Shown: piece by piece, positions 1 to 9,313 of the stretch | Layout of the letters: each line of letters opens with the position of its first letter | Numbering within the stretch: the stretch's first letter is position 1 | NCBI GenBank assembly: GCA_021772835.1 | Contig: JAJFLE010000083.1 | Coordinates: 1 to 39,242 of the forward strand | Source of the DNA: Mariprofundus sp. | Lineage (GTDB): Bacteria > Pseudomonadota > Zetaproteobacteria > Mariprofundales > Mariprofundaceae | Length of the DNA stretch: 39,242 nucleotides | Reading direction: 5' to 3' | Notes under the pieces: model-generated | What the model was told of the DNA's origin: nothing | What the model saw: only the letters and a program-made list of their open reading frames with translations | Databases searched by the model: none | Program-made: the position numbers and the translations under genes

Positions 1-105
1 GCGTTGAAAAACATCAGCAAAAAGTGGACGATGCCTATCAGAGATTGGAAAGCAGCACTAAACCGCTTTAGCATTCAATTCGACGACAGGATGCCAAGGC
101 AGTAA
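1..105 (+). CDS. IS256-family (mutator) transposase, C-terminal fragment
   Basis: Reading frame 1 is open from base 1 to a TAA at 103-105. It encodes 34 residues including [17 protein letters not shown], a close match to the conserved C-terminal tail of IS256/mutator DDE transposases (family knowledge: a [21 protein letters not shown] end). The catalytic residues lie upstream, outside the window. The frame is cut by the window edge, so whether the full transposase is intact is unknown. The IS terminal repeat directly after the stop supports the call. Confidence 0.8.
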   Translation, partial: ALKNISKKWTMPIRDWKAALNRFSIQFDDRMPRQ

Positions 106-111
106 ACCAAA

Positions 112-140
112 GCCGTTTACACAAAATTTCTTACACCCTC
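112..140 (+). repeat. IS256-type terminal inverted repeat (right end)
   Basis: The AT-rich stretch after the transposase stop, with GTTTACACAAAATTTCTTAC at 115-134, has the form of the right terminal repeat of an IS256-family element. The left partner is outside the window, so the repeat length is inferred. Confidence 0.65.
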
Positions 141-424
141 GCTGAACTGCAGATTGGTAGTCGAAATGGCCATTATTTGGTCCCTATTCATGTGTTCTAT
201 AAAATGGAACAATAGGTGACAGTATACTAATTAAATATACTGACCGCTGAAGTTGGCCGCTCACAGGTATTTATTTATTCTGTGACGTGAAGCAGGCATC
301 GTCTTTCCGGGCTGCTTTCCACGACAGTGTTTCCGGAATTCGTGGTGAGTTTTTTTATCTTTTGCTGACCGGATTGTGATGATCGACAGGTGCAAAAACC
401 GGACTCTGACGTTATGCTCGCCGG
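141..424 (+). other. Gap between IS end and dnaE
   Basis: I see no convincing gene in these 284 bases. The stretch is AT-rich and should hold the dnaE promoter, but no clear -35/-10 pair stands out. The one structured element is an inverted repeat at 220-242, CAGTATA and TATACTG arms around a 9-base AT-rich spacer. It could be an operator but does not match the LexA consensus. No good Shine-Dalgarno sequence precedes the dnaE ATG. Confidence 0.4.
220..242. promoter_or_regulatory. Inverted repeat upstream of dnaE, possible operator
   Basis: Perfect 7-bp arms, CAGTATA (220-226) and TATACTG (236-242), are separated by nine AT-rich bases. Position about 180 bases before dnaE and dyad symmetry suggest a protein-binding site, but no regulator can be named. 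The arms are CAGTATA, not the CTGTATA of LexA boxes. It could also be chance in AT-rich DNA. Confidence 0.25.
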
Positions 425-3400
425 ATGCGTTTTGCTCCATTTGCCCACCTGCATAACCACTCCGATTTCTCTCTGTTAGGGTCTACCCTGCGTGTGAGTG
501 AGATGCTGAAAAAAGCAGCTGAACTCAAACAACCTGCGATTGCACTGACCGATTACGGCAACCTGTTTGGCGCGATTGAGTTCTATTCCAAAGCCATGCA
601 GATGGGCATCAAACCCATCCTCGGTTGCGAAGTGTACCTCTGCGATGACCACAACGTGCGCATTTCCGAAGGACCTCGCGGACCAAAATTTCCGCACCTG
701 GTACTGCTGGCCCGCAATAACCACGGCTGGAAAAACCTGTTAAAACTTGTTTCGGTCTCCTACATGGAGGGTTTTTACTACAAACCCCGTGTTGGCAAAG
801 CCTTTCTGGCTGAGCATGCCGACGGCATCATCGCACTCTCTTCCGGCCTGAATGGAGAAGTGGAGCAGTTGCTGCAAAAGGGTGATCGGCAAGGTGCAAA
901 AGCTGCAGCTCTGGCATACAAAAACATGTTTCATAAACACTGCTTTTTCCTTGAGTTGCAACGTCACGGCTCTAGCGGTCAGGAAGAGTTAAACCGTCAG
1001 GTGATTGAACTCGCCCATGAGCTGGATATTCCGCTGGTGGCCAGTAATAACGCGCATTTTCTCGAGCGCGATGATTTCAACTCCTTTGAAGCCATGCTGG
1101 CCCTGCAGCAGAACCGTACGCTCAATGATGAGGTCTCCGGGCATTTCACACCGGAGTATTATCTCAAGTCCTACGAGGAGATGGAGGAGCTGTTCTCCGA
1201 TATCCCAGAAGCGCTGGAAAACACCATGCACATTGCCAACCGTTGCAATGTCGATCTGCGCTTTGGCAACTATCAGCTGCCGGACTTCCAGCCTCCGGAT
1301 GATATGGAACTCAATACCTACATGCGCGCACAGGCGCGCGATGGACTCGACCTGCGCTGGCCAACCATACTGGCAGGCAAACCTGATGCCGACCGTGAGA
1401 TCTATAATAAACGCCTTGAATTCGAGCTCGATATTATCGAAGGCATGGGATTTCCCGGTTACTTTCTCATCGTTTCGGAATTCATTCTGTGGGCAAAAAA
1501 CCATGGTATCCCGGTCGGCCCGGGTCGAGGCTCCGGTGCCGGTTCGCTGGTCGCCTACTGTCAGAAAATCACCGATCTCGATCCCATCAAATATGGCCTG
1601 CTGTTCGAACGTTTCCTGAATCCTGAACGTGTATCCATGCCCGACTTCGATATCGACTTCTGCATGTCCCGCCGGGAAGAGGTGATACGCTACGTCACCG
1701 AGAAATATGGTGAAGAGAAGGTTGCCCAGATCATCACCTTCGGAAAAATGAAAGCCAAAGCCGTGGTGCGCGATGTGGGTCGTGTGCTGGGCATGGAGTT
1801 ATCCAAGGTCAATCTGATTGCCAAATTGATCCCCAATGATCTGAAAATGACGTTGGCAAAAGCTCTGGTAGAAGAGCCGAAACTGGCTAAAATGATTGAT
1901 GATGACCCTGAAGTGGCGCGTCTGTTTGAGCTGGCTGATCGGCTCGAAGGCTGCCACCGCAATGCAGGCAAACATGCAGCCGGTGTGATCATCGGGCGTC
2001 AGGATCTGGATGAAACAGCGCCGCTGTTCAAGGTCGCCGGTGAAGAGGGCAAAGTTGTCCAGTGGGACATGGGCAACAGCGAAAAAATGGGCCTGATCAA
2101 GTTTGACTTCCTTGGCCTGAAAACACTGACTGTGATCGATATCGCCTGCAAACTGATCAAAAAATATGATAGCAGACCTGCAGCCCAGAACCTTGATATC
2201 GATCTCATCCCCATGGATGACAAAGCCACATTCAAGCTGATGCAGCGCGGCCAAACCGGTGCAGTATTCCAGGTGGAATCATCCGGCATGCGTGATCTGC
2301 TAACACGCCTGCGCCCCGACTGTTTTGAAGATATTATCGCACTCGTCGCCCTCTATCGCCCCGGACCGCTGGAATCAGGCATGGTGGATACCTATATCGA
2401 GTGTAAACACGGCCGTCAGGAGATCGTTTACCTGCTGCCGCAACTTAAACCGATCCTGCAGGAGACCAACGGTGTCATCCTGTATCAGGAACAGGTGATG
2501 CAGATCGCCCAGGTACTCGGCGGCTACTCACTCGGCGAAGCTGATTTGCTGCGTCGCGCCATGGGTAAAAAGAAAGCCGAAGAGATGGCAGAACAACGTA
2601 ATTTCTTCATGGCAGGTGCCGAGAAGCAGAAAGTGAATCTCGACAAGGCCGAACAGATTTTCGATCTGATGGAGAAATTTGCAGGCTACGGCTTCAACAA
2701 ATCACATTCCGCCGCTTATGCCCTGATCTCCTATCAAACTGCATACCTGAAAACGCATTTTCCGCAGGCCTTCATGGCTGCCACCCTCACCTGCGATGCG
2801 GGCAATACCGACAAGGTGGCAGCGCTCGTGACCGACTGTCGCAACATGGACATTGAAGTGCTCTCCCCTCACGTCAACGAATCGGACTGGGAATTCAAGC
2901 CGGAAAAAGATGCAATCCGCTATGGGCTCGGTGCAATCAAAGGTGTGGGCGAAGCCGGGATCCAGGAGATGGTCAACGAGCGTCGGAAACATGGCACCTT
3001 TGAAAATTTTGAAGCACTGATCATGCGCTCACAAGGGCGAACACTGAACAAACGTATTCTGGAGGCTCTGATCAAGGCCGGTGCGCTGCATGGATTGATC
3101 CCGCACCAACACGCTGCTATCGAAGGTCTCACTGAAGTAGTCGAGATGCTTGGCCGTAAACGTAAGGAGTATGCATCCAATCAGTCGGCACTGTTTGAAG
3201 TCGCTGAACCTGAAGCAGGCGAAGGTGGTTTCCCCAATCTAAGCCCATGGAATCCGGGTGAAATCCTGCAGGCTGAAAAAGAGGTGCTGGGTTTCTATCT
3301 CACGGGGCATCCGCTGGAGGCATTTCTTGAACGCACACAAGGCTTGGGCGACTGCAACCTGTCCGAGCTGGGTGACCGCGAGCAGGACAGTCAGATCGTT

Positions 3401-3916
3401 ATTCCGGTCGGTGTGTCGAGCATTCGCCCTTATAATGGTCGCAGCGGAACCATGGCCTTTGTGCAGGTGGAAGATCTGCATGCTCAGGCCGAGATGATCG
3501 TCTTTGCCAAACTATACGCCGAAGTTTCAGAATTCCTGCTCGGTGACGAACCGATTCTGGTCGCAGCAAGAGTAGACAGATCAAAAGATGAGCCGGTATT
3601 GATTGCCGAGGCAATCACATCGCTGCATGCCATCCTGCCGGAGCTGGTGCATGAAATTCAGATTTCAGCCGCCAGTATTGCATGGGATGAAATCACGCTG
3701 GCGCGATTGAAATCCATGACCACAGGCGGCGATGCAAGGCTCTCATTCCATGTACGCCTTCCTGACGCTAGTCTTGCGCAACTAATCACCGGTCCGTGCA
3801 TCAGCTGGAACGATGCGGTAAAAGCACAATTGGAAGCCAGGTTTGGAACAGATGCAGTTCGTCTGCGTTGCAAACCCTGGCAACCACCACGGAAACAGCA
3901 GGCACGTCGCGGATAA
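425..3916 (+). CDS. dnaE: DNA polymerase III alpha subunit
   Basis: This is the replicative polymerase catalytic subunit, 1163 residues, close to the 1160 of E. coli DnaE. An N-terminal PHP domain begins [13 protein letters not shown] (residues 8-20). The palm has MPDFDIDFC (about 405-413) with two of the three catalytic aspartates, and the third lies in KFDFLGLK near residue 561. RPGPLESGM near 645 and a helix-hairpin-helix region follow. An OB-fold segment around residues 1000-1035 precedes a variable C-terminus. The PHP metal-binding histidines look better kept than in E. coli DnaE, so residual PHP proofreading or pyrophosphatase activity is possible. The ATG at 425 fits the family N-terminus although no clear ribosome site precedes it. 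accA starts 23 bases after the stop, as in many proteobacteria where the two are neighbours. Confidence 0.98.
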   Translation: MRFAPFAHLHNHSDFSLLGSTLRVSEMLKKAAELKQPAIALTDYGNLFGAIEFYSKAMQMGIKPILGCEVYLCDDHNVRISEGPRGPKFPHLVLLARNNHGWKNLLKLVSVSYMEGFYYKPRVGKAFLAEHADGIIALSSGLNGEVEQLLQKGDRQGAKAAALAYKNMFHKHCFFLELQRHGSSGQEELNRQVIELAHELDIPLVASNNAHFLERDDFNSFEAMLALQQNRTLNDEVSGHFTPEYYLKSYEEMEELFSDIPEALENTMHIANRCNVDLRFGNYQLPDFQPPDDMELNTYMRAQARDGLDLRWPTILAGKPDADREIYNKRLEFELDIIEGMGFPGYFLIVSEFILWAKNHGIPVGPGRGSGAGSLVAYCQKITDLDPIKYGLLFERFLNPERVSMPDFDIDFCMSRREEVIRYVTEKYGEEKVAQIITFGKMKAKAVVRDVGRVLGMELSKVNLIAKLIPNDLKMTLAKALVEEPKLAKMIDDDPEVARLFELADRLEGCHRNAGKHAAGVIIGRQDLDETAPLFKVAGEEGKVVQWDMGNSEKMGLIKFDFLGLKTLTVIDIACKLIKKYDSRPAAQNLDIDLIPMDDKATFKLMQRGQTGAVFQVESSGMRDLLTRLRPDCFEDIIALVALYRPGPLESGMVDTYIECKHGRQEIVYLLPQLKPILQETNGVILYQEQVMQIAQVLGGYSLGEADLLRRAMGKKKAEEMAEQRNFFMAGAEKQKVNLDKAEQIFDLMEKFAGYGFNKSHSAAYALISYQTAYLKTHFPQAFMAATLTCDAGNTDKVAALVTDCRNMDIEVLSPHVNESDWEFKPEKDAIRYGLGAIKGVGEAGIQEMVNERRKHGTFENFEALIMRSQGRTLNKRILEALIKAGALHGLIPHQHAAIEGLTEVVEMLGRKRKEYASNQSALFEVAEPEAGEGGFPNLSPWNPGEILQAEKEVLGFYLTGHPLEAFLERTQGLGDCNLSELGDREQDSQIVIPVGVSSIRPYNGRSGTMAFVQVEDLHAQAEMIVFAKLYAEVSEFLLGDEPILVAARVDRSKDEPVLIAEAITSLHAILPELVHEIQISAASIAWDEITLARLKSMTTGGDARLSFHVRLPDASLAQLITGPCISWNDAVKAQLEARFGTDAVRLRCKPWQPPRKQQARRG

Positions 3917-3939
3917 ATGCGGCACACGAGGAGATGAGA

Positions 3940-4896
3940 GTGGCTTATAGTTATCTTGAGTTTGAACGTCCGATTGCAGAACTTACCTCAAAGATTGATG
4001 AGTTGTCCGGCATGGGCAAAGACTCCGGCATGAATATTGCCGAAGAGGTTGAAAACCTGAGTCAGAAGCGTGATAAGCTGATCAAGCAGGTTTACAGCAA
4101 AGCAACGCGGGCTCAGATCTGCCAGCTTTCACGTCACCCTGACCGCCCTTTCATCCTCGATTATGTGCCCTACATGTTTGACGACTTCCAGGAGTTACAT
4201 GGCGACCGCGCTTTCGCTGACGACGGCGCCATTGTCGGTGGTCTTGCCAACTTCCGCGGTAAAACCGTTATGATTATCGGTCACCAGAAAGGCCGTGACA
4301 CCAAGGAAAAACTAAAGCGCAATTTCGGCATGCCAAGGCCTGAGGGATACCGTAAAGCGCTGCGCCTGATCAGACTTGCGGAACGCTTTGAAATCCCTGT
4401 GTTAACCTTTATCGATACAGCTGGCGCATGGCCAGGCATTGACGCAGAAGAGCGTGGACAGAGTGAAGCGATTGCCCGCAACCTGCAGGAGCTGGCGGCA
4501 CTGAAGGTGCCTGTCATCTGCACTGTCATCGGTGAAGGTGGTTCTGGTGGAGCGCTGGCTATTGGTGTGGGCGACCGCATGTATATGCAGCAGTTCTCTA
4601 CCTACTCAGTAATCTCACCTGAAGGCTGCGCAGCGATTCTCTGGCGCGATCGCTCTCATGCCGATGAAGCTGCTGAAGCGCTGAAGCCTACAGCCAAGGA
4701 TCTGCAGGAACTCGGGCTGATTGATGGCATCATTGCCGAACCCAATGAAGGCGCGCACCGCAACATCAAAGAGGCCGCAGAATTATTGTCCGATACGCTG
4801 GAAAAGACGATGAATGAACTGCTGGCTCTGCCGGTGGATACACTGCTCGCCCAACGTGCTGATCGTTTGCGCAATTTGGGGCAATACGGTAGTTAA
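3940..4896 (+). CDS. accA: Acetyl-CoA carboxylase carboxyltransferase subunit alpha
   Basis: AccA forms the carboxyltransferase with AccD and moves the carboxyl group from carboxybiotin to acetyl-CoA, the first step of fatty acid synthesis. The protein (318 residues; E. coli 319) has the usual N-terminal helix ([16 protein letters not shown]), then the crotonase-like domain with [47 protein letters not shown] and [13 protein letters not shown] place the start at GTG 3940 because GAGGAG (3928-3933) sits 6 bases before it. The nearby ATG at 3934 directly abuts that site. It follows dnaE by 23 bases and is probably cotranscribed. Confidence 0.97.
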   Translation: MAYSYLEFERPIAELTSKIDELSGMGKDSGMNIAEEVENLSQKRDKLIKQVYSKATRAQICQLSRHPDRPFILDYVPYMFDDFQELHGDRAFADDGAIVGGLANFRGKTVMIIGHQKGRDTKEKLKRNFGMPRPEGYRKALRLIRLAERFEIPVLTFIDTAGAWPGIDAEERGQSEAIARNLQELAALKVPVICTVIGEGGSGGALAIGVGDRMYMQQFSTYSVISPEGCAAILWRDRSHADEAAEALKPTAKDLQELGLIDGIIAEPNEGAHRNIKEAAELLSDTLEKTMNELLALPVDTLLAQRADRLRNLGQYGS

Positions 4897-5001
4897 TTAT
4901 TTCTGTAGGCTGTTGTAATAAGCGTTTACGGCACGTTTATGCAACAGCTATAACATCGCCTACGCCCTTTCTAGTCTATAGCAAATCACAGTAAGCAACA
5001 C
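4897..5001. other. Convergent gap with nested inverted repeats
   Basis: The 105 bases between the convergent accA and TPR genes contain two nested inverted repeats: GTAGGC (4905-4910) with GCCTAC (4958-4963), and GCTGTTG (4909-4915) with CAACAGC (4942-4948). They may help bidirectional termination, but there is no T-tract on either strand, so I do not call a terminator. Confidence 0.35.
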
Positions 5002-6432
5002 TCAGCCCTTATTTTCTGAAAACAGATCACTTTTCAGAAAAACAGTTGCCCAAACGTGCTCCCGATACCCGTAGACCTTGAATTTCACCGCTTCATTTAA
5101 ATGTCTTATTGAGCCTTCGGGGTCTCCATTCAGCCACAAATTTAAAGCAGTATAAAAATGAGCATCCACCTGCTGGAAGATGCCACTGGAAGCTTTAACA
5201 AGAGTCATTTCATCGCTATTCGTATCAGTCAGATATGCATTAATTTTTTTTATCCAATCACTTACAGATTTCTCGCTTATCGGCTCAAAGGCCTCTTCCA
5301 TTTTCATCATCTTAACAAAACGAGGGGACTTATTGCCATAAACATGATGCACCCATTGCCCAATCCATTTTAGCCTAGGTGAATCGGATTTCTTCACAAT
5401 TTTTACATATTCTGTATATGCTCTTTTCCAGTTGCCTTTCAGTATATTGGCAGCTGCGAAACGACTTCGACTCTGCGGTGTTTTCGCTGCATTTATCATA
5501 AGCGGTTGAGAGAAAAACTCGACATCCACCTCTTGACTCTTTGACATCAGCTCCACCGCATCGTCTCCTTTACCAAGATAGATAAGGGCATCTGTTAACG
5601 CAACGGGATGCAGCAGTACACCATCATATACCATCCAGCGTTTGGCTTTTTTGGACACTTCTAAAGCAAGTGGAAAAAGCCCTAGCCTGATGTATGTCTG
5701 GCCTAACAGGTTCAGAGAATAAGTGTTTCTCCGGTGATTTGGAGCTTTGACCACAGCCTTTGCCAAGTGTTTGGCAGCCTTACCTAAGATCTCGGTTTCC
5801 TCATAGACACTGCCATTTCGTTCTGCAATGACAGTATATAATTCCCCTGCCTGATAAAGCGCACTGACGTTCTCTTCTTCAAGTTCCAAAGCCATCAAAG
5901 CAGCATCAAGAGCAAGAAGATCGTGTTTTTCTTTTTGCTGATGCACAGAAAGAAGATACCATGCAAGAGTCGACTTGGGTTGCTGTTTGATTGCCAGCTT
6001 TAATAGCCTCAGTTTTTCTTCAGGTGTTGCTGGTTCTGTGAACAGGCTGGGCCCGTCCCGTTGAAATGCATCTAGAACATCAAGCATTGCTGGGGAATGG
6101 ATCACCTCTTTTGCCTTTGGGTGAAGAAGAGAGAATTCCTTCTCCAGAGCTGCTCTATTAAATATTTTTTCTCCAACAAGGTGATAAAGAAGCCGATAAT
6201 ATTCAACCTGAAGGTTAACATTATCAGGCATCTGAGAACGGGCAGCTTTCAATAATCTTTCCGCCTTTTCCAGAGTGCTTTTATTTCCGCTTTCTGCACC
6301 GCGCTGAACCTGGATGCGGCCTTTTTCCCATAGCTCAAGCGCAGAGAGGTTACTTGTTTCTGCACATGCAGACACAGGCCATGAACTGATGGTGAGAAAC
6401 AATATCGCCAAAGGTAAAGAATGAAATTTCAT
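5002..6432 (-). CDS. Secreted TPR-repeat protein
   Basis: The 476-residue product starts with a Sec signal peptide (MKFHSLPLAILFLTISSW, cleavage probably after SACA). Helical repeats of TPR type follow, for example near LALDAALMALELEEENVSAL and HRRNTYSLNLLGQTYIRLG. It should act in the periplasm, probably as a scaffold; no enzymatic motif is visible. The frame extends upstream into the preceding gene. I choose the ATG at 6432 because it gives a clean signal peptide and has an AGGTG about 8-9 bases upstream. It lies 16 bases after the DUF3857/transglutaminase gene on the same strand, so the two are likely one operon and may act together. I do not recognise a named family. Confidence 0.75.
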   Translation of the reverse strand: MKFHSLPLAILFLTISSWPVSACAETSNLSALELWEKGRIQVQRGAESGNKSTLEKAERLLKAARSQMPDNVNLQVEYYRLLYHLVGEKIFNRAALEKEFSLLHPKAKEVIHSPAMLDVLDAFQRDGPSLFTEPATPEEKLRLLKLAIKQQPKSTLAWYLLSVHQQKEKHDLLALDAALMALELEEENVSALYQAGELYTVIAERNGSVYEETEILGKAAKHLAKAVVKAPNHRRNTYSLNLLGQTYIRLGLFPLALEVSKKAKRWMVYDGVLLHPVALTDALIYLGKGDDAVELMSKSQEVDVEFFSQPLMINAAKTPQSRSRFAAANILKGNWKRAYTEYVKIVKKSDSPRLKWIGQWVHHVYGNKSPRFVKMMKMEEAFEPISEKSVSDWIKKINAYLTDTNSDEMTLVKASSGIFQQVDAHFYTALNLWLNGDPEGSIRHLNEAVKFKVYGYREHVWATVFLKSDLFSENKG

Positions 6433-6448
6433 TGGACGCAACACCTGT

Positions 6449-8680
6449 TTACGGAGTGTACCCAAGCTTAATTGCTTGAGTGAATGACTTGTTAGACTCA
6501 TCAATCATTGCATTATAACCCTGAGCAACACCCAGAATGTACCAAGCCTGTCCGTTCTCTTTATCAGATTCGACAATACTTGACGCTACTTTCAGAGCCT
6601 CCTCGAATTGTCCCTGCTTAACATAGTGGCGGGCAAGCTCAAGCCTTGATTCTCCTCCGCCTTCGCTCTCACTTTTCGTTTTCAATTCGGCCAATGAAGT
6701 GTTTTGCTCATTTTCGGCGTAAGCGATAAGCCAGCTCCCGCTTTTTTTATGCAACGCTTCAATTGAATGATAGTACTTTCTGTAATCTTTTGGAGATAGA
6801 AGAAGTGGTTGCTGCTTAAACTCCATAAACACGTAATAGCTTCTATCCTTTTTTTCGCCCTTCTGATTAACAATATAATAATCGTTTCCCACGTTTCCAC
6901 CTGAATGTACGACCATAGGAAAACGCCATTTCTTATCATGAAAATTTGCCTTGATCTGAAGAACTCTGGGTTGTTTCTCAAGCCAATCATTCTTCCTTGT
7001 TTCTGGAATTGGAAGCGGTCCTTGAGAATTAAACATGCGGTATGCCTGAGAAATAGCTACGGATGGGAAGATTTCTTGTTTGCCATTATTTGACTTGAGA
7101 TCAAACGTTGCCTTTAGGGTAATGGGATGCCACAAATCGTTATGGTGAAGCACTTCGGTATCCACTTTCACTTCCCCTTTTTCAAGGGTAATGAGCGAGG
7201 AAACCATACTTTTTAAGTTCGTTTCACGGTTATGGTCTCTTAACCACCAGTCACGAAATGCCTGTTCATATTCTCCGGAGAGATGAGTGCTCATAACCAC
7301 ATTCAGGCTACCATTCTTATTGGTGGTAAAATCAAATTCGAGTCTTGCCAGATTTTCAGACAAATCCTCCTGCTTAATCCTTGTCAATCTTCCACCATGA
7401 CCATTAAGAATAAATGCAGGCTGATCAAGCAAACTGTTGTAAATACCGGGGAAAAGTCCTCGATCTGAAGTTGTATCCATCCACATCGCAGCCTGTCCTT
7501 TTTCAGTCTGGGGGATATGTACAACCATATGATCGAAGCTTAAATGAACCAGATCCATATCTGGCCGACCTACGCGTCGGGTGGCAATCAGTGCTGGGTA
7601 AGCATCAATACCAAGCTCCCTTAACAGGGCAACAGTCAGAATCGTCTGATCTTTACAGTCGCCATATTGCTTCCGGATTATTTCATCCGCTTGATGGGGC
7701 TCATACCCCCCTCGACCCAGATGGGCGTAGACATATCGAATGTTCTGCTGCAAATACGCATACACGGCTCTGATCTTCTCATCCCGTCTATCACCGGAGC
7801 GAGCTATTTTTTTGGCAAGTGCTGAAACCGCCGGAGAGGATTGGAATTTATCCCGAGCTAGATTCCATGACCATGAATCAACATCGGCCCATTTTTTACT
7901 GGTTGATACTCGGATTCTTTTTCTCACAGTATCGAGGTCAGGCATATGTCTTTCAATGGAGATTGCAGGCAAACGATCCCAACTCCACGTGTGCACCTGT
8001 CTATTGGTTTTATTTTCAACATCATAATCAGTTTTACCCGGGCCAAACTCTTTGGTATGGATTTCCATATTCTCCGGAAGGTCTAACTCATATGAAGCCT
8101 CACGCACCTGATCCACCCTTAACCCGTTGCCTCCAGCTGTGGGTTGGAACCAGTAGTTATTGGATCGGTTATAAAAGAACCCAGGCATTGCCAGTTTTTC
8201 ACTTCGAATACGCAACTGAAATTCAATGATTGAACCTGGATTTATATCAGGCAGGGAAAATGCCAATTCAGAATCTTCAGAATAAAAATCCTGCCCACTT
8301 TTATCACGTCGTTGTATCGCATCAACAGCTACTGGCTTCAGCACCCCCTTACCACTGAGAACATTGGCAAACTCTAGTTCGATAGTGCTGTAATAATGAT
8401 TATATGGAATCACGATACGGCCATAATCCCGTGCTGCATCAAGATCATTGATCTGTATGGAGTAGTACCGCACCTCTTCCCAGTGCTTATCTTCACGGAC
8501 TGTTACTTGTTTAATTGAATAGAGGACTTCAGCACCCGCTCCCCGACTCCATATACTGGACTGCTGCTTCAAACTGGGTGCCATACTTTCTGCATAAGCT
8601 GACGAGGAACACACAAGCAACAGAATTATCATTGCCGATCGTAAATATCTGCTTGTAAAATAACCTACAGACAAAATCAT
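6449..8680 (-). CDS. Secreted DUF3857/transglutaminase-like protein with C-terminal TPR
   Basis: The 743-residue protein has a signal peptide (AMIILLLVCSSSAYA), a DUF3857 region (roughly 55-220) and a transglutaminase-like domain. Its triad can be seen: Cys342 in YGDCKDQT, His384 in FDHMVVHI and Asp402 in MDTTSD. Two TPR units lie near the C-terminus (LELARHYVKQGQFEEALKVA and the stretch after it). Proteins of this build are periplasmic with papain-like folds and are thought to act as proteases or cross-linking enzymes; the substrate is unknown. ATG 8680 is preceded by a G-rich ribosome site about 6 bases upstream, while a TTG at 8707 would be an alternative. It shares an operon with the downstream TPR gene. 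Confidence 0.85.
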   Translation of the reverse strand: MILSVGYFTSRYLRSAMIILLLVCSSSAYAESMAPSLKQQSSIWSRGAGAEVLYSIKQVTVREDKHWEEVRYYSIQINDLDAARDYGRIVIPYNHYYSTIELEFANVLSGKGVLKPVAVDAIQRRDKSGQDFYSEDSELAFSLPDINPGSIIEFQLRIRSEKLAMPGFFYNRSNNYWFQPTAGGNGLRVDQVREASYELDLPENMEIHTKEFGPGKTDYDVENKTNRQVHTWSWDRLPAISIERHMPDLDTVRKRIRVSTSKKWADVDSWSWNLARDKFQSSPAVSALAKKIARSGDRRDEKIRAVYAYLQQNIRYVYAHLGRGGYEPHQADEIIRKQYGDCKDQTILTVALLRELGIDAYPALIATRRVGRPDMDLVHLSFDHMVVHIPQTEKGQAAMWMDTTSDRGLFPGIYNSLLDQPAFILNGHGGRLTRIKQEDLSENLARLEFDFTTNKNGSLNVVMSTHLSGEYEQAFRDWWLRDHNRETNLKSMVSSLITLEKGEVKVDTEVLHHNDLWHPITLKATFDLKSNNGKQEIFPSVAISQAYRMFNSQGPLPIPETRKNDWLEKQPRVLQIKANFHDKKWRFPMVVHSGGNVGNDYYIVNQKGEKKDRSYYVFMEFKQQPLLLSPKDYRKYYHSIEALHKKSGSWLIAYAENEQNTSLAELKTKSESEGGGESRLELARHYVKQGQFEEALKVASSIVESDKENGQAWYILGVAQGYNAMIDESNKSFTQAIKLGYTP

Positions 8681-8732
8681 AACCGCCCCCCCAATATGGT
8701 TGGGCAAGCTTACTCCATTCCAAATTAAAGTC

Positions 8733-8752
8733 TGTCCCCCAAAAGAGGGACA
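8733..8752. repeat. TGTCCC/GGGACA inverted repeat with GACAGACTTT tail
   Basis: TGTCCC (8733-8738) and GGGACA (8747-8752) form a short dyad. Read on the - strand it continues as GGGGGACAGACTTTAATTTG. Sequences of this kind are often seen flanking IS200-like/REP-associated tyrosine transposase genes in proteobacteria (from memory). No transposase is present here, so it may be an orphan repeat. Confidence 0.35.
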
Positions 8753-8780
8753 AAAAAAAACACCCCGCCGAAGCGAGGTG
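8752..8780 (-). terminator. Rho-independent terminator of the cold-shock gene
   Basis: On the - strand the sequence reads an 8-bp stem (CACCTCGC with GCGGGGTG, one G-T pair) closed by a TTCG tetraloop (8761-8780) and followed by nine T residues (8760-8752). It begins 23 bases after the cold-shock stop codon and is a textbook intrinsic terminator. Confidence 0.93.
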
Positions 8781-8803
8781 CTTTTAAATCTTGCTTGGGT
8801 TGT

Positions 8804-9007
8804 TTACTGTGGGTAAACGTTACGAGCCTGTGGGCCCTTCTGTCCGTCTTCTACTTCAAACTCAACTTTCTGACCTTCAACAAGTGATTTGAAACCGTCA
8901 CCCTGAATAGCTGAAAAATGTACGAAAACGTCGTCGCCGCCGTCGTCCTGAGCAATAAAGCCGAAGCCTTTAGTATCGTTAAACCACTTAACTGTTCCTG
9001 TAGCCAT
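8804..9007 (-). CDS. cspA: Cold-shock protein, CspA family
   Basis: This 67-residue single cold-shock domain binds single-stranded nucleic acid and acts as an RNA chaperone in the cytoplasm. It carries [18 protein letters not shown] with RNP1 (KGFGFI) and RNP2 (VFVHF), and ends in [10 protein letters not shown], full length for the family. The ATG at 9007 has AGAGGT about 10 bases upstream. A strong terminator follows and the preceding gene has its own terminator, so it is monocistronic. The roughly 250-base leader between them could hold a long 5' UTR, common for cold-shock genes, but the promoter is not clear enough to mark. Which of several csp paralogues this is cannot be told. Confidence 0.95.
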   Translation of the reverse strand: MATGTVKWFNDTKGFGFIAQDDGGDDVFVHFSAIQGDGFKSLVEGQKVEFEVEDGQKGPQARNVYPQ

Positions 9008-9257
9008 TTTGAAATGTACCTCTATCTAAATATAATTATCTGCATTCATGCTTCAGACGAGAAATTTAGTGGCGTAATCCAAGGAACGAGCCCTACAATT
9101 GTCCATAAAAACCATCAATAATCATGTTCTGCGCTGCGCACTGTATGCCAGCGAGAAACATTAATCCAGTAAATTATTAAATAAATACTGGCCGTGCCTT
9201 CAACCTGTCACACAATCCACCTGCCAAACACCCCCTTGAGAGTCATCTCCACAAAGC
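9008..9257 (-). other. Leader and promoter region of the cold-shock gene
   Basis: No gene is visible. An AT-rich palindrome has outer arms CCAGTA (9166-9171) and TACTGG (9186-9191). On the - strand TGGACA near 9105-9110 could be a -35 box, but its -10 partner is weak. The region probably holds the promoter and untranslated leader of the cold-shock gene. Confidence 0.35.
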
Positions 9258-9284
9258 AAAAGAGCCCGGCATAAACCGGGCCCT
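9258..9284 (-). terminator. Rho-independent terminator of the OmpA-like lipoprotein gene
   Basis: On the - strand GGGCCCGG pairs with CCGGGCTC around a TTTATG loop (about 9262-9283; one G-T pair), followed by TTTT (9261-9258). It starts 31 bases after the stop codon. The T-run is short, so it may be moderate in strength. Confidence 0.8.
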
Positions 9285-9313
9285 TTCCTAGTATATCTAC
9301 TCGTTCAGACTAT

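Larger units (their letters stand above)
1..140 (+). mobile_element. Right end of an IS256-family insertion sequence
   Basis: The window opens inside an insertion sequence. It holds the last 34 codons of a mutator-type transposase and, 6 to 35 bases after the stop codon, a terminal sequence. Read on the - strand from about 139 inwards this contains GTGTAAGAAATTTTGTGTAA, which resembles IS256-family terminal inverted repeats as I remember them. The exact outer boundary (about 139-140) and the target duplication cannot be fixed because the left end is outside the window. The element points towards dnaE. Confidence 0.75.

Noticed and set aside
220-242. LexA box before dnaE
   Set aside because: The arms read CAGTATA/TATACTG, not the CTG-N10-CAG order of the LexA consensus.
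4897-5001. Integron attC-like site between accA and the TPR gene
   Set aside because: The nested inverted repeats lack the GTTRRRY/RYYYAAC core sites and no integrase or cassette array is present.
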